The notes under the pieces: generated by a model
Seen by the model: the letters and a program-made list of their open reading frames with translations, nothing else
Told to the model about the DNA's origin: nothing
Databases searched by the model: none
Program-made: the position numbers and the translations under genes
From: Pseudocercospora fijiensis CIRAD86
Lineage: Eukaryota; Ascomycota; Dothideomycetes; Mycosphaerellales; Mycosphaerellaceae
Reading direction: 5' to 3'
NCBI RefSeq assembly: GCF_000340215.1
Contig: NW_006921532.1
Location: forward strand, 277,844-341,843
DNA: 64,000 nucleotides
Part shown: in pieces, positions 10,262-21,448 of the stretch
How the letters are laid out: the number at the start of each line of letters is the position of its first letter
How positions within the stretch are numbered: position 1 is the first letter of the stretch

Positions 10262-13200
10262 ATAAGCTCTAGCGAAAGCGAGCATTACGAATTAGCGGAA
10301 TCTTCGGAATCTAATAACCTACCGGACCCTATTAACGAAGAAATCAGGCGACGACTAGTTATTATAAGCGCTATCGAACTAGGGGCTATCGAGCCTTCTA
10401 CGCCCGAGGCCCTCTATAATGTCGTTATAAAGATAATTTAAGGGCAAACTAACCTTCTCCGTTAGAATAGGCGTCGCCCGCTAGAGCCGGGAAGTAGTAG
10501 GAACCCTTTGTTCGAAGGGTAGAACGCTACGGCGTACGTAGAACGCTTTAAGGACAACTTAACCGAGTACGGACTCGAAGAGGAGTCGGACTAGTACAAG
10601 GTCCGGTCCCTTACGAGGACTACTATTACTAAGCTTTACCGAACCCTTAGAACCCTAGTTAGCTACCTAGAAAAGGACGACAAGTCTAACGCCGACTAGG
10701 AGGTCTTTAAGTAGGCCTTTATAAGGGAGTATCGGGATCGCGATAGCCGTCGTATTAAAGGTAGTCGTACGTAGCTTAAGAACCTCTATATAGAGAGGCG
10801 TACCGAAGATAACGACCTAAAGGAGTACGTCCGCGAGTTTATTAAGTTAGCGGACGGCATCGACTAGTAGGACCTCGAGAATTCTTAGAGAACGAGGCTA
10901 CTCCTTAAAGGGTTGCCGTAGTCTACGGCTAAGCGTATCTTCCGTCGCTATAAGCTTAGCGAAGCTAATCCCGAGACCTTTAGGAAGTATAAAGAGGTTC
11001 TAGAGGCTGTTAAGGACGACATTAATAGCTCCGCCGATACGAAGAAGTTCATTTACGGCGAGGATAGGAATAACCTAGCTTAGGTAAAGAGCGACGCCTT
11101 AGGAAGTAGAGGACCTAAGTTCCTTCCTAAGTCGTAGAGTAGTCCTAAGACTGTAACTCCTACTATTACTAAGCACTCTTAGGACGTTGCGGACTTAGCT
11201 AAGTCCCTAGCCTAGCTTAACCTTAATACGAAAGCACTATAGCGAGTTAGGGAGGTTATTAATGCTAGTATACTAAAGGATGTGCTACCGGTCTACTAGA
11301 TTTCCGATCCTAACTACCCTAAGGCCCCTTTAGTTAATGTCTACGCTATACGAAAGATCTATTCTAACTTAGATAGCAAGTGCTAGATATGCGGCGGTTT
11401 TAAACATATTTAATTAGACTGCCCTATCTAGAAAGAGCTTCTTAAGAGGAAGCTCGTTATATAAGTAAATAGTCGGTTCTACTATACCGATACCGGCGAT
11501 AAGATTAACTTCGAGTAGGATCGCAGAGCTCCGAAGCTGCCTTAACTTAGGAGTCTTCTAGAGAAGAAGTATAGTAGCAAGATCGAGTTTAAGGATACTA
11601 GGAACAGTACCCTCGCCGCTATTGCTAAATGAGAAACTTAGAAGGTTAGGGTAAAATAGGTTAAGGAGCGGAGTAGTAATAGTACTACTAAGCCTATTAA
11701 AGTCAACTTTGTGTCTTAGGACCCGGACGCAGTTACTAATGTTTACGCGGTTACTAAGAACAGTATAGATGTCTACGCTGCTATAAGGTCCTAAACTTAG
11801 TTATCCTAAACCTAGTCCTAGGGTAAGGGCAAGAGCCCGTAGAACCCTACCCGCCCTAGTACGGCAGCCCTTACTAGGATACTTAAGAAGCAGGCAGCTA
11901 ATAAGGCTAAGAAACAGCGAGAATTAGTCGCTAAGACTAAGACACTCTAGATAGCTAAAGACCGTGCAACCCGAGCTAGTATAGCTACTCCGGAGGTACT
12001 AGAGACTCCCGATGTCGATATAGAGGATACTACTACCGACCTTAGTAGTACCCTAGGCCTAGCTAACCCGCCGGCCTATAAACGAAAGTTAGCCGACCTA
12101 AAGAGCTTTCGCTTTAATAGGTATATAAAGAGGTATAGTGCCGGGCCTACTAACTCTTACGATATAAAGGCAAATGCTCTCTTCTAGGCTTTATAGTTCC
12201 TAGACCTTAAGTCTAACATGTCTATAGGAGAGCTTCTAGTATACGGTTTGCCTACTAACCTGTTCTAGAGCCGGATTCCTAACGATGCTACCTTTATAAA
12301 AGACCTTGCAGCCCTCCGACGTAAATAGGGGCGAGAGGACTATATCGACGTCTCTTCCCTATAGTTCCTTCCTAAATTTTTAGGGGCCTAGGAGTTAGTA
12401 GAAGGCGAATTAGTAACCTACGAGAGCTAGGAGACTATCGATAATACTAACGAAGAGGGGATTAAGGAGATAGGCCGAGGGGATAATAATAATGCCGACC
12501 CTGCTTCGGTTTTAGTTTCTATTAAGGCTGTCCGATTTACTAGCTAATAAATCGGTCGAGTAGGACCTCCTCGACCTAAGGAACTTTACTCTATCCCTAA
12601 TAATATAGACCTTTCCGTAGTTACCCGTTCCTTTGCCGTCGTTCCCGCTATCTATATTTAAGTTACTATCGGAAGCTATAGTTAGTAGTTGCTAGCAATG
12701 CTTAATAATAGTTTAGAGTTACTTATTATAAGTAAGCGCTAGGCTAAATAGCTCCGACTACTAATAAACAGAGATATTTCCCTTAGTATATAGGGAGTAA
12801 ATAGGGAGGTTGCGCTAGTAGGTACCTGCTACAATGTTATAGTAGACGCTTTCGGCATATGCTTTTCCTTTACCTTCTAGATTGCCGCTAACCCGAATAC
12901 GCTAATTATTCTAGGTCGTCTATAGTCTCGTATAACCCGGGATGTCTAGCGCAACTGCGACGATAGCTCCTAGGAAGGAACTATTACTAACTAGAAGGGT
13001 AACCGAGTCGTATTTACTAGTTATATCGGAAACACTAGCTATAAGTCCTACGAGGATATCCTTACTGCTTCTAAGCGCTCTTCGGGAAACGCTATAGCGC
13101 GGTTATAAGACCGGCAATCTGCGCTATAAGTTAGTATAGCTTAAATAGGTTATATCTAGAGGTGCGCCGCTCCGTACGTTAAGGCAAGTTTCTAGGCTCT

Positions 13201-13339
13201 ATACTAAGGAGGCGAATGCTCGAAGCGATAGCGAGTATAACAACCCAGTAACGACAACCTAGTATACGAATCTCGGTAATAATACTATCGCAAGCATCGC
13301 CGCCGGAAGCGGATCTATCCGAGCCCGAATCCGAACTAA
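10262..13339 (+). pseudogene. gag: gag-protease ORF of copy A1, RIP-inactivated
   Basis: Starts at ATA (inferred ATG) followed by a Ser/Glu-rich N-terminus. About 1,025 codons. A capsid-like helical region spans residues about 90-330. An intact zinc knuckle C-x2-C-x4-H-x4-C lies at 11381-11422 (residue about 374). A Lys/Arg-rich linker follows, then a retropepsin-like domain near residues 800-930, where the active-site segment reads L-N-N-S, probably mutated from an Asp-containing motif. It would supply the particle shell and maturation protease. About 60 in-frame TAG/TAA codons result from RIP. The frame ends at TAA 13337-13339, with a second in-frame TAA at 13358 inside the palindrome. Both stops are conserved in copy A2. 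Confidence 0.88.
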
Positions 13340-13357
13340 CTAATTAGAGCGCCGAGC

Positions 13358-13382
13358 TAATACTACCCCGGGGGTGTTATTA
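13358..13382. repeat. 25-bp boundary palindrome, A1 gag/pol junction
   Basis: Read in the gag frame its first codon is TAA, giving TAA TAC TAC CCC GGG GGT. It lies between the gag-protease stop and the pol frame. Confidence 0.9.
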
Positions 13383-13383
13383 G

Positions 13384-16300
13384 GAATCTAACGTTTTCGC
13401 CGGAATTATAAATTAGGATTACTAGCTATATACCTACCGACTTAAGGAGACTTCTAGTAAAGTTTACGCGCTATTCTACTACGCTAATCTCCGGGCCTAA
13501 CGTTAAAGAGAGAGGGCTCGGGTATTACGAGCGGTTAGTATATATACCCTATATAAGAGGGTAGCTAATAAGATTAAGCCCGTAAAGGGCAGCGTATATA
13601 TAACCGATAGGTCTAATCCTAGCGGAAATCCTGACTAGCGACAAAAGTGCCTTAACCGCGAAGCGATGTTAATACCTAGGGATAGTCTATACGACTAGAG
13701 GTATATTACTAAAAAGTTCTCCGCTATTCCTAGGGGATCGAGGCTAACGCCGGAGAGACTAGCGAATACTAAACCTAGCATCGAGCTTTCGGATCTCGAA
13801 CTAGATTTGCTATACGAGCTTCTATACAACCGCGAAGCCGTATTAGTATATAACTTCACGTATCTAGGCAGGATTAACCCGGAGGTTGCCCCTCTATAGA
13901 GGATCCGAACGATCGAGTATAAGCCTTAGGCTTATCTAGGGTTTAAGTTAAACCTAAGCCTAAGAGGTATAGTTAAGGATATAATACGGCAGCGTGTAAA
14001 GGCTAGCACCTTAGAGCCTTCCTATACCTCGTATCGCAATCTATACTTCCTAGTTTAGAAGAAGATAGCTCCTAGGGAGCTAAAGAAGTATCGGCTAATT
14101 AACGCTATATAAAAGTTTAATACAGTTACAATTAGAGATACTAATCTTCCTCCGGAGACTAATAGGTTCTTAGAAGCCTTTACTAACTATATAGTAGCCT
14201 CGCTAGTTAATATATTCTCGGGCTACGACTAGATACCTCTCTACCCTAATAGCCGGGACCTTACTAGTTTCGAGACACCTCTTAGGCTATATAGACAAAC
14301 TACCCTTCCCTAAGGGGCAACTAACTCCGTAGCCTAGTTCGTTCGTATTATAAACCAAGTCCTCGCGGCCTATATCTCCTATATAGCGATGCCTTTCCTT
14401 AACGACATCGGCATTAAGGGCCCTAAAACTAGGTACGATAATAAAGAAGTAGAGCCTAGCATCCGTAGGTTCTTTCTTAAACACATTTAGAACCTCGATA
14501 GTGTCCTCTACGACCTAGAGCGAGCTAACCTAACGGTGTATAGGGAGAAGCTTTAGCTCCTATATAAACGAATAAATATTGTCGGGTTTGTAACTAATAA
14601 GAATAGCCGCTATCCTAACAATATACGGGTCCTAAAGATTGTATCCTAGCCCGACCCTACCTACTAGAAAGATGTCCGGATCTAGCTTAGAGTAGTCTCC
14701 TACTTCCGTATCTAGGTCGAAAACTTTGCGTTAGTATACAAGCCTCTATACGCCTTGCTTAAGAAGGATACAGAGTTTAAATAGACCTCCGTTTACTAAG
14801 CCGCTAAGAATAAGGTTACTAAGGCACTTATTAGCGCGCCTACGCTTACCTCTATTAACTACTCGGAAGGCGTAGGTCTACTAATTGTTACTATCGACTC
14901 GAGCGGGGAAGGCTACGGCGAGATACTAATATAGTATAATCGTAAGGAGCCCTCCTTACGTTACCCTATCCGGTACGAGTCCGGTCTATAGAAACCTATC
15001 GAGGCCCGATACGATACTAGTAAGCGAGAGTGCCTTAGTGTCTATAAGGCTCTTAAGAAGTTCCGACCTTAGCTCTTTAGAGTGTTCTTTCGCCTAGAAG
15101 TCGACGCTTAGACGCTAGTCTATTAGCTTAACCGTATAGCCTCCGACCTGCCTAACTCTACGATAGCTCGGTAGGTTGCCTAGATCTATTTGTTTGATTT
15201 CGACGTCTTCTATATTCCTAGTAAGAAGTATACTAGACCGGATAGCCTTTCTAGAAGGCCTACTATAAAGGAAGACATCGCCGAGATAATAGAAGAAGAG
15301 AATATCGACGCGGTTATTAACCGTACCTTCTTTACTACCTTCTATATTAACGCTATGCCGGTAATCGCTAGGTCTACTGCCGACGACTAACCTAGTAACT
15401 AGCCTAACGAAGACCCTACTACTAATAGCGAGGACTAGGACGACGCTAAGGCGGGCGAACTAGGTAGGGATAATATCCTTAATAGAGTCTACTCCGACGA
15501 CTCCTATAATATCGCCTACTTCCTTACCTATACGAAGAGAGCTCCTAGTCTATTAAGGAGTTAATACCGTCGTATTATTCGCTATTCTCGGAGGTTCCTT
15601 ATTAAAGATCGCATCCTTTAGCGATAGGCTATAATTAATGCACCGCTCTAGCGTATTATTAACGATCTAGTAGCCCGATAAGAAATCCTTCGCTCCGTTT
15701 ACGATAAGCTCGGCTACCGGGCGGCGGAGGGCACCTTCGATATCCTTCGTCGACGCTACTAGTAGGACGGCGTATAGGCTAATATCTCCCGCTACTATAA
15801 GAGCTGTCCTAAATGCAACTCTAGGAACAGCTACTAGCGTCTAGGAGAGCTTCGTATCCCTACTACCTAGTTAGTTAGGGAGCGGTAGTATAGCGATAGG
15901 GTCTATCTTAGCCGTAATAATAGCCTATATATTATTCGAGAGGGTCTTTCTCGATAGCCGGAGGCCTATTATTTCTATAAAGGTTACGGTACTATTAATG
16001 CCCGTAATATAGCTATCTTCCTATTTAAGGATCTGTTTTGCCGCTAGGGAATACCTTACGAGGTTATCTTAGATAACGCTACGAACAATATAGCTAAGGA
16101 GGTTTAAGCGCTACTTGTTTCGTACGGGGCTAAGAACGTTCGCATCTCCCTATACTATCCCTAGTCGAATACTATTGTTAAGCGCGGCTATCGGTCGTTA
16201 ATTAATGCCCTATCTAAGATAACTAATAGTAGCGATAGATTAGTTCCTATTTCTACCCGCGTCCTAGCCCTTCTCTAGGCGGACCGAACTACTATTATCG

Positions 16301-17097
16301 ATACGACTAGACTTATACTAGCGGAACTTATAATTAGGAGGGACGCCGTTCTTCCTATTAAATTGTCCTACCGTACGTACGGCGTTTACGATTAGGGGTC
16401 TATTTGTACTAGGGCAGACCTTCTTACCCTATAGGCTAAGGCTCTTAAGGATATAACTACGACTTCTTAAGAGGGTCTTGCTCGACAACGTCGGCTTCGG
16501 GAAGAGGCGAAGCAGTATTTTAATAACTATAATACTATTAATTAGGAACCTCTAAAGGTTAGCGATATAGTCCTTCTATACCGGTCCGAACTAGAGTATA
16601 GTTACTCTTACAAGCTAGCCTTTAAGTAGAAGGGTCCTTATAGAGTAAAGGAGGTCCTTTACTCGGGTTCCGTATACCTTCTTTAGGAGCTAGATAGTAC
16701 TACCTTAAAGCACTCTTACCCTCGGGCTAATCTAAAGAAGATCGTTAAGTTACGCGAACCTACCCGCCCTCCGCCGACCGAGGAGGAAGTTAGTGCCTCT
16801 ATAGACCCTCTACCGTCCTTAGATACCTATCGGGAGGAGGATCCTACCGCTATTATAGATCCTATTCTACCTAAGAACTATGCCTATCCCTAGGTTCGTC
16901 TTAGTAAGCTATTAGGAATAACTTAAGAATAGAGGGAGGGTTATATACGGATTAACTATATATAGAGCGTTTCCGATGTTAATTCCGATTCTAATAGTAA
17001 ACTAGACTTCTAGCTATCTAACTCTAACTCCGAGGAACCTAACTAGTCTAGCGACGAAGACTGCCTAGAATTATAGCTAGATCCCGAGACTAAATAA
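13384..17097 (+). pseudogene. pol: pol ORF of copy A1 (RT, RNase H, integrase), RIP-inactivated
   Basis: In a different frame from gag. The start is not visible. RT spans 13900-14700; the metal-binding box reads F-L-N-D (AAC at 14401-14403) where copy A2 keeps F-L-D-D. RNase H is at 14850-15180. An R-P-D-S-L-S-R-R motif (15234-15257) marks the connector before integrase. Integrase has C-P-x-C near 15810 and its core at 15890-16350, with the expected catalytic Glu now Lys (AAG, 16180-16182). No chromodomain was found; the C-terminus is acidic and Ser-rich. The end at TAA 17095 is uncertain: in copy A2 the frame can be followed to TAATAA within the next palindrome. Confidence 0.88.
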
Positions 17098-17364
17098 TTG
17101 CTTGCTCTTCCTTGCCTCTACCTGCCTCTACTACGTTACTTCCTTACTCTTATCGATCGTTCTCTACGCTATTAATGTAGTACCGCCCTATACCTTTAGT
17201 CCTTACCTATTATCTATTCCTACTAATGTTTATACTCTCGTTTGTTGCTTTTAGTTTATCCTATTGTTATCTTTTACTTTTGCCTTTACCTTCGATTAAT
17301 ATTGCTATAACTTTATTCCTTCGCTCTTGTTTCCTTAGATAGAACTATATAAGGCGTGTTTTTC

Positions 17365-17389
17365 TAATAATACCCCGGGGGTAGTATTA
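17365..17389. repeat. 25-bp boundary palindrome, downstream of A1 pol
   Basis: Begins TAATAA in the pol frame. The complementary arms are perfect on the 3' side (GGGGTAGTATTA). Confidence 0.9.
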
Positions 17390-17394
17390 GGAAG

Positions 17395-17796
17395 ATAGCC
17401 GAACCTAACCCCTCTACCCTTCTAGGACTACTTCCCTCTAGATTCCTAGACTCTAGCAACCTTCCTTAAGTAATAACGATAACAAGATACTCTACTAGAG
17501 GATGTTCCTACCCTAATTAGTACTAGCTATATAGGATACTAAGAAAGGGAGGATCCCTCTCCCTTCCTAGCTCTTAGATAGATATAGCAACCTAGGCCTA
17601 TAGCCTCTAAGAATAGGGACCTTAGGCCGCTAAGCTTAGTATCTAGAAGAAAGAAGAACGCACGGGCTACGTTTATATGCCTGCTACTATAAAAGGTAAT
17701 ACTGCATCTATAACGATAGTACTATAGGCTAATATAAGCTGCGCTAGGCCTAGGCGATTTGCTCCTAGTTGCCGAGCATCTCTAGAGAAAAGCTAA
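17395..17796 (+). pseudogene. Possible small ORF between pol and ORF3 in copy A1
   Basis: Starts with AAG-ATA-GCC six bases after the palindrome; ATG by RIP reversal would give a good initiation context. It runs 133 codons to a TAA that is the first codon of the next palindrome. Ten TAG/TAA codons interrupt it. Copy A2 restores one of them to CAA, and its other differences (Tyr to Cys, Tyr to His) are RIP reversals. Copy A2 has one extra A near the end, which shifts the frame before the stop, and the other two frames have only slightly more stops (13-14), so coding status is unproven. No similarity recognised. Confidence 0.35.
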
Positions 17797-17818
17797 TACT
17801 ACCCTAGGGGTGTTATTA
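17794..17818. repeat. 25-bp boundary palindrome, upstream of A1 ORF3
   Basis: TAATACTACCCT arm with GGGGTGTTATTA on the other side. About 380 bp before the conserved ORF3 coding block. Confidence 0.9.
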
Positions 17819-18178
17819 GTCCCGCTAGCCTTACTACTATAGATTACTACTAGGTACTCGAACTAACTAGTTATATTTCGAGTGCGCGGGAATCTACGAA
17901 AGCTAGAGGTTAATAAAGGCGCGTAGTCGCTACTAGCAATTAGCTAGATCGATTATTAAACTTTAGCCGCCCTACTAATAAAGGAGTCTCGTATATAGCT
18001 TTACTTTTTAGGGTCTATATATAATCGTTATCCGTTTGCTTTACCGGAATATACGGACTACGCTACCTTCGTACCCTATTTAAAGCGAGCCTTCTAAGCT
18101 CTTTCTTCTACTCGAGTACTAACTAACTTACTACCGCCTATCCCCCCCCTCTCTTCTATCTAAACCCTTTAATTATTA

Positions 18179-21037
18179 TTAACAAGCCACGAACGTTTTT
18201 GCAAGCTCGTTACTAACTCCTTTCCGCTCCGGTCGACTAAGATATCTTCCGGCGCCCTAAATCCGCTAGGCGCTAGTAGCAGTAGTAACCTACTAGCTCT
18301 AAACCTAGGCGTACTAGTCCCGATCGAAGCCCCCTCCGATAGCGCCTTAGCTACTATAACTAGCCTCGAGCACTGCTTCTAGATCGTTACCGCCCTTAAA
18401 GACCCTTAAGAGAAGATCTAGAACGCTCGCACCCTACTACGCGTTATTAATAGGAATATTAAGAAGGCTACTATCTTAGTTACGTATAGTATAAACAACT
18501 TGCGTTAGTCTATCGGTAAGCGTGTCTTTAAGCGCGAGGTCCTTAACGATATAGATATCGAATAAGCCTTTCCTATCGTCTATAGCCTCGAGACGGCCGG
18601 TACCTAGATTCGCTTACGCTTTAAGACCCTCGACTAGGCCTTCGAATATTAGGGAGGACTAAGTAGTCTTCCTAAGAGCCTTGTTAACTTCGCCTACGGT
18701 AGATAAGAGCGTATAAAGTAGGTCTCTTCGTTCGTTAATAAGTACAAGGTCCGTCGTTAAGGCGCTAAGTACCTTTCCCGCACTATAATCTATCGTATAT
18801 CTACCGCTAGTAAGAAGGTAGGCAAGTAGTTACTTAACTTGTCCTTTACGCTTAACGACTTTACGATATCCTACTAGAAGCGGCACTACGATGCAATTGT
18901 CTAGATCGATCTTAATATATAGACAACTAAGGATCTACTAAAAGAGAAGGGCTATCGTATTAATAGTATAGGTTTTATTGTTAAAGGTTAAGAGGCTCCT
19001 ATCGTTAATGTCCTTAAACGTAAGGCTCTTCGCCTAGAAATAGAGGCCGATACGGCTACTAGTCTCGCGCTCGCTACGGAGATATAGGCTTAAGACCGTC
19101 GCTCGACCCGTAACCGTAAGGTCCCTTAGGAAGTTAAGGACGAGCGCGCTAAGGCCGAAGCAGCGCGCAAGAAGGCATTGTATGCTCGCTAGGCCCTCCG
19201 CAAGGCTACTAAGAAGTACAGCGCCCCTTCTAGGGCTAACTATAGTACTAACTATAGTAACTCGGATGTTAATATACTAGATATACTACTAGAAGATGTC
19301 TCCTCCGAAGGCTCCTTTAGCGAGCGTAGAGATAGAGGGCTCTCGCCGATCCTATTAACTAAGAACATCTATAGTTCTTATAAGGGCGACTCTATTACGT
19401 ACCTTATTACTAAGATCGATATAGTTCCTAAAGCCGATATAGGCAAAGCTCCTACCGCCCTATCTATCTATTAATAGCTCGACGACCTTAGTAAGCTAGG
19501 AGAAGAGCCGTTCTCTATATATACTAACTATATTAAGAAGGCCGCTAAGGTCTATAGTCTCTATGCTAGTACTAAGGCGATTGTCCTCGTCGGCCGCCTA
19601 TTAAAGATTAGTCGCGAGGTTCCTAATTAAGACGCCTTCGCTGCCTTTAAGGCTAATTAGGCCTATACTAACTAGTTTCCTAGACGCCCTGTTGCCGCCC
19701 CGATATCTCTAGGACTCTACGCGTTTAACCCTACTAGTACTATTACTCGCGCCCTTACGCTAACGGATCGCTAGAGCAAGTTCGTTACCGGTATCCTTAG
19801 CTAAGGCACTTCCTTCGACCGCTTTCGCTAGACTAGCAATACTATCTTCCCTTAAGTCTTTAGCTAGTTACAAGAGCCTCGTAGAGTATATCTTCCTTTC
19901 CTTATCGACCTAATATAGGAGGAGTTTGAAATATACCTTTAGTATATGCGTGCGATGCCTAAGTCTAAGCAGGAAGGCCGCAATACCCTTTAAACTTATA
20001 GTATAAGTAACTAAATCGTCCGCTAGTACCCTGCCCTATAGCTCTTAGCTATCGCCCTTCGACCTAATTATATATACGAGCTTATCTCTGTCCCTAAGCC
20101 TACTAAGTTCTTTAAGATTAGCGGTACTTATAAAAACTGTCCTTCTAAGGAGTCTGCTCGTCTCGGATAAGATATAGTTAAGCTCGCAGCTAGCGAGGGT
20201 ACTAGTTACCTACGTATCAAGGTCTGTCTTATATCTAAGGATAAGACTAGCTGCTCTACTATTATCGAAGGCATGTATTAGCCCGAGGTCTTTACGAACT
20301 AGGTTAAGAAGCTTAAGGCTCGTAGCCTAGTCCCGCTAAGCAAAATCGGCAAGCTTACTAATAAGTACCTTACCGACGACGACCTCGACTATATATTCGA
20401 TAGTTAGCCTAATAGTAAGGGGCGCAAGGCGGAGTAGATCCTTAACCCTCTAAAGGAGTACGAAGTCTCTGTTTAGATACTATACCTACTATATAGTAAT
20501 CTAAAGACTAAGAGCAACCGTATATTAATTAACCTAGGCTACTCTCGCGTTATCGACGGTACTAAGATTAAGGGTTACGACAACTTAACCGTCGCCGAGG
20601 TTGCTAAGGCGCACCGCAATCTAACCGCCCTTCTAGGTTCGAATACCTTCGTACCGTTCCCCTTCCCTACTGCTATCTTAGTCGAAGGCCTTAGTTACAT
20701 CTCCGACGCCCTAGTTAGTAGGATTCCTTAGTTAAGTTACGTTATTTAGAACGAAGTTAAATAGATCCTCTAGCTTAATAACGAGGGACTTAAGGAATAT
20801 TTATACGATTAGGAGAATGCTACGAAGGAAAAGGCTGCTAACCTCCTCGTTAATTAAGCTTTCTATAAGGGATAGTACTTCGGTACTAATAGCTTTAACG
20901 TATACGGAGGAGATTTCGAGAACCGACTAGTAGATAAGGTTATTGCTAGTAAGGATTACGGCGCGTTAAAGCAATAGTAGGTCTATATAGTGTTGCTTAG
21001 GAAGTTGTTTTTGTATAATTATAGTATCTAGGATTAA
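18179..21037 (+). pseudogene. ORF3 of copy A1: unassigned protein of about 950 codons, RIP-inactivated
   Basis: Continuous frame from about 18179 (start uncertain; the frame may extend up to 17813) to TAA 21035-21037, the first codon of the last palindrome. I recognise no domain. Visible features: a hydrophilic Ser-rich N-terminus, a Trp/Leu-rich block, a strongly basic Ala/Lys/Arg segment near 19130-19220, an acidic stretch after it, and a well conserved C-terminal third containing L-G-Y-S-R-V-I-D-G-T-K-I and P-F-P-F-P (20531-20680). No CCHC, protease, DDE, chromodomain, signal peptide or convincing transmembrane anchor was seen, so an envelope role is unsupported. It is conserved as protein in copy A2. 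Confidence 0.7.
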
Positions 21038-21059
21038 TACTACCCCGGGGGTGTTATTA
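21035..21059. repeat. 25-bp boundary palindrome, end of A1 ORF3
   Basis: Read in the ORF3 frame it gives TAA TAC TAC CCC GGG GGT, the same register as at the end of gag. Confidence 0.92.
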
Positions 21060-21149
21060 CGGAGTTCTAAAAAGCGCCTTAGCTAAGAACGCTAAGGATG
21101 CATACATGTTTGTTTTAAGCGCGCAATATAAAGCGTGTCTAGTTAGATA

Positions 21150-21165
21150 CGAAGAAAGGGAGGGA
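21150..21165 (+). other. Polypurine tract of copy A1
   Basis: GAAGAAAGGGAGGGA directly upstream of the 3' LTR. It confirms plus orientation. Confidence 0.75.
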
Positions 21166-21444
21166 TATTAGCTAGTAACCGGCCCTACACCTATAGGCTA
21201 GTTTTAAGCCTATATAAGAGGCCTCCTTCTATATTGTAGATAGAGCATCAACCTCGTATAGCACATTGTTTATATTACACTTCTATAATGCCTATGTTGC
21301 AGGGCTCTAGTTATTAGCCTAAACGACAGTCTCGCTATCCTATCTTGCTAAACATAGCTGCCCGTATTGCTATAGGCTATATTACCCTCGGTAGCCTATA
21401 CTATTGCTATAAGTGGTAGTAGTAGTATTAGTTTCCGTCCTTTA
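21166..21444 (+). repeat. 3' LTR of copy A1 (279 bp)
   Basis: Pairs with 9175-9453. Followed by CTAC (21445-21448). Confidence 0.93.
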
Positions 21445-21448
21445 CTAC

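Larger units (their letters stand above)
9175..21444 (+). mobile_element. Full-length family-A retrotransposon, copy A1
   Basis: 12,270 bp, LTRs 9175-9453 and 21166-21444, 4-bp target duplication CTAC (9171-9174 and 21445-21448). Order: LTR, 0.8-kb leader, gag-protease ORF, separate pol ORF, possible small ORF, unassigned ORF3, purine tract, LTR. Five copies of a 25-bp palindrome mark the boundaries. It is longer than typical Gypsy elements because of ORF3. Collinear with A2 over its whole length. Confidence 0.95.

Noticed and set aside
13358..13390. Possible 2A-like (NPGP) recoding motif encoded across the palindrome
   Set aside because: An alternative frame gives N-T-T-P-G-V, which lacks the 2A consensus, and this frame is not the gag frame.
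17100..17364. Hydrophobic C-terminal extension of family-A pol as a membrane domain
   Set aside because: The region is pyrimidine-rich and gives Leu/Tyr/Phe-rich translations in more than one frame, with no conserved-frame evidence beyond one rescued stop in A2.
18179..21037. ORF3 as an envelope, tyrosine recombinase or transposase gene
   Set aside because: No signal peptide, membrane anchor, R-H-R-Y tetrad or DDE arrangement could be located.
9175..21444. Non-canonical TA...TA LTR termini for family A
   Set aside because: RIP converts TG and CA to TA, other elements here show partial conversion of the same ends, and a 4-bp duplication fits TG...CA ends. A novel integrase specificity is not needed.
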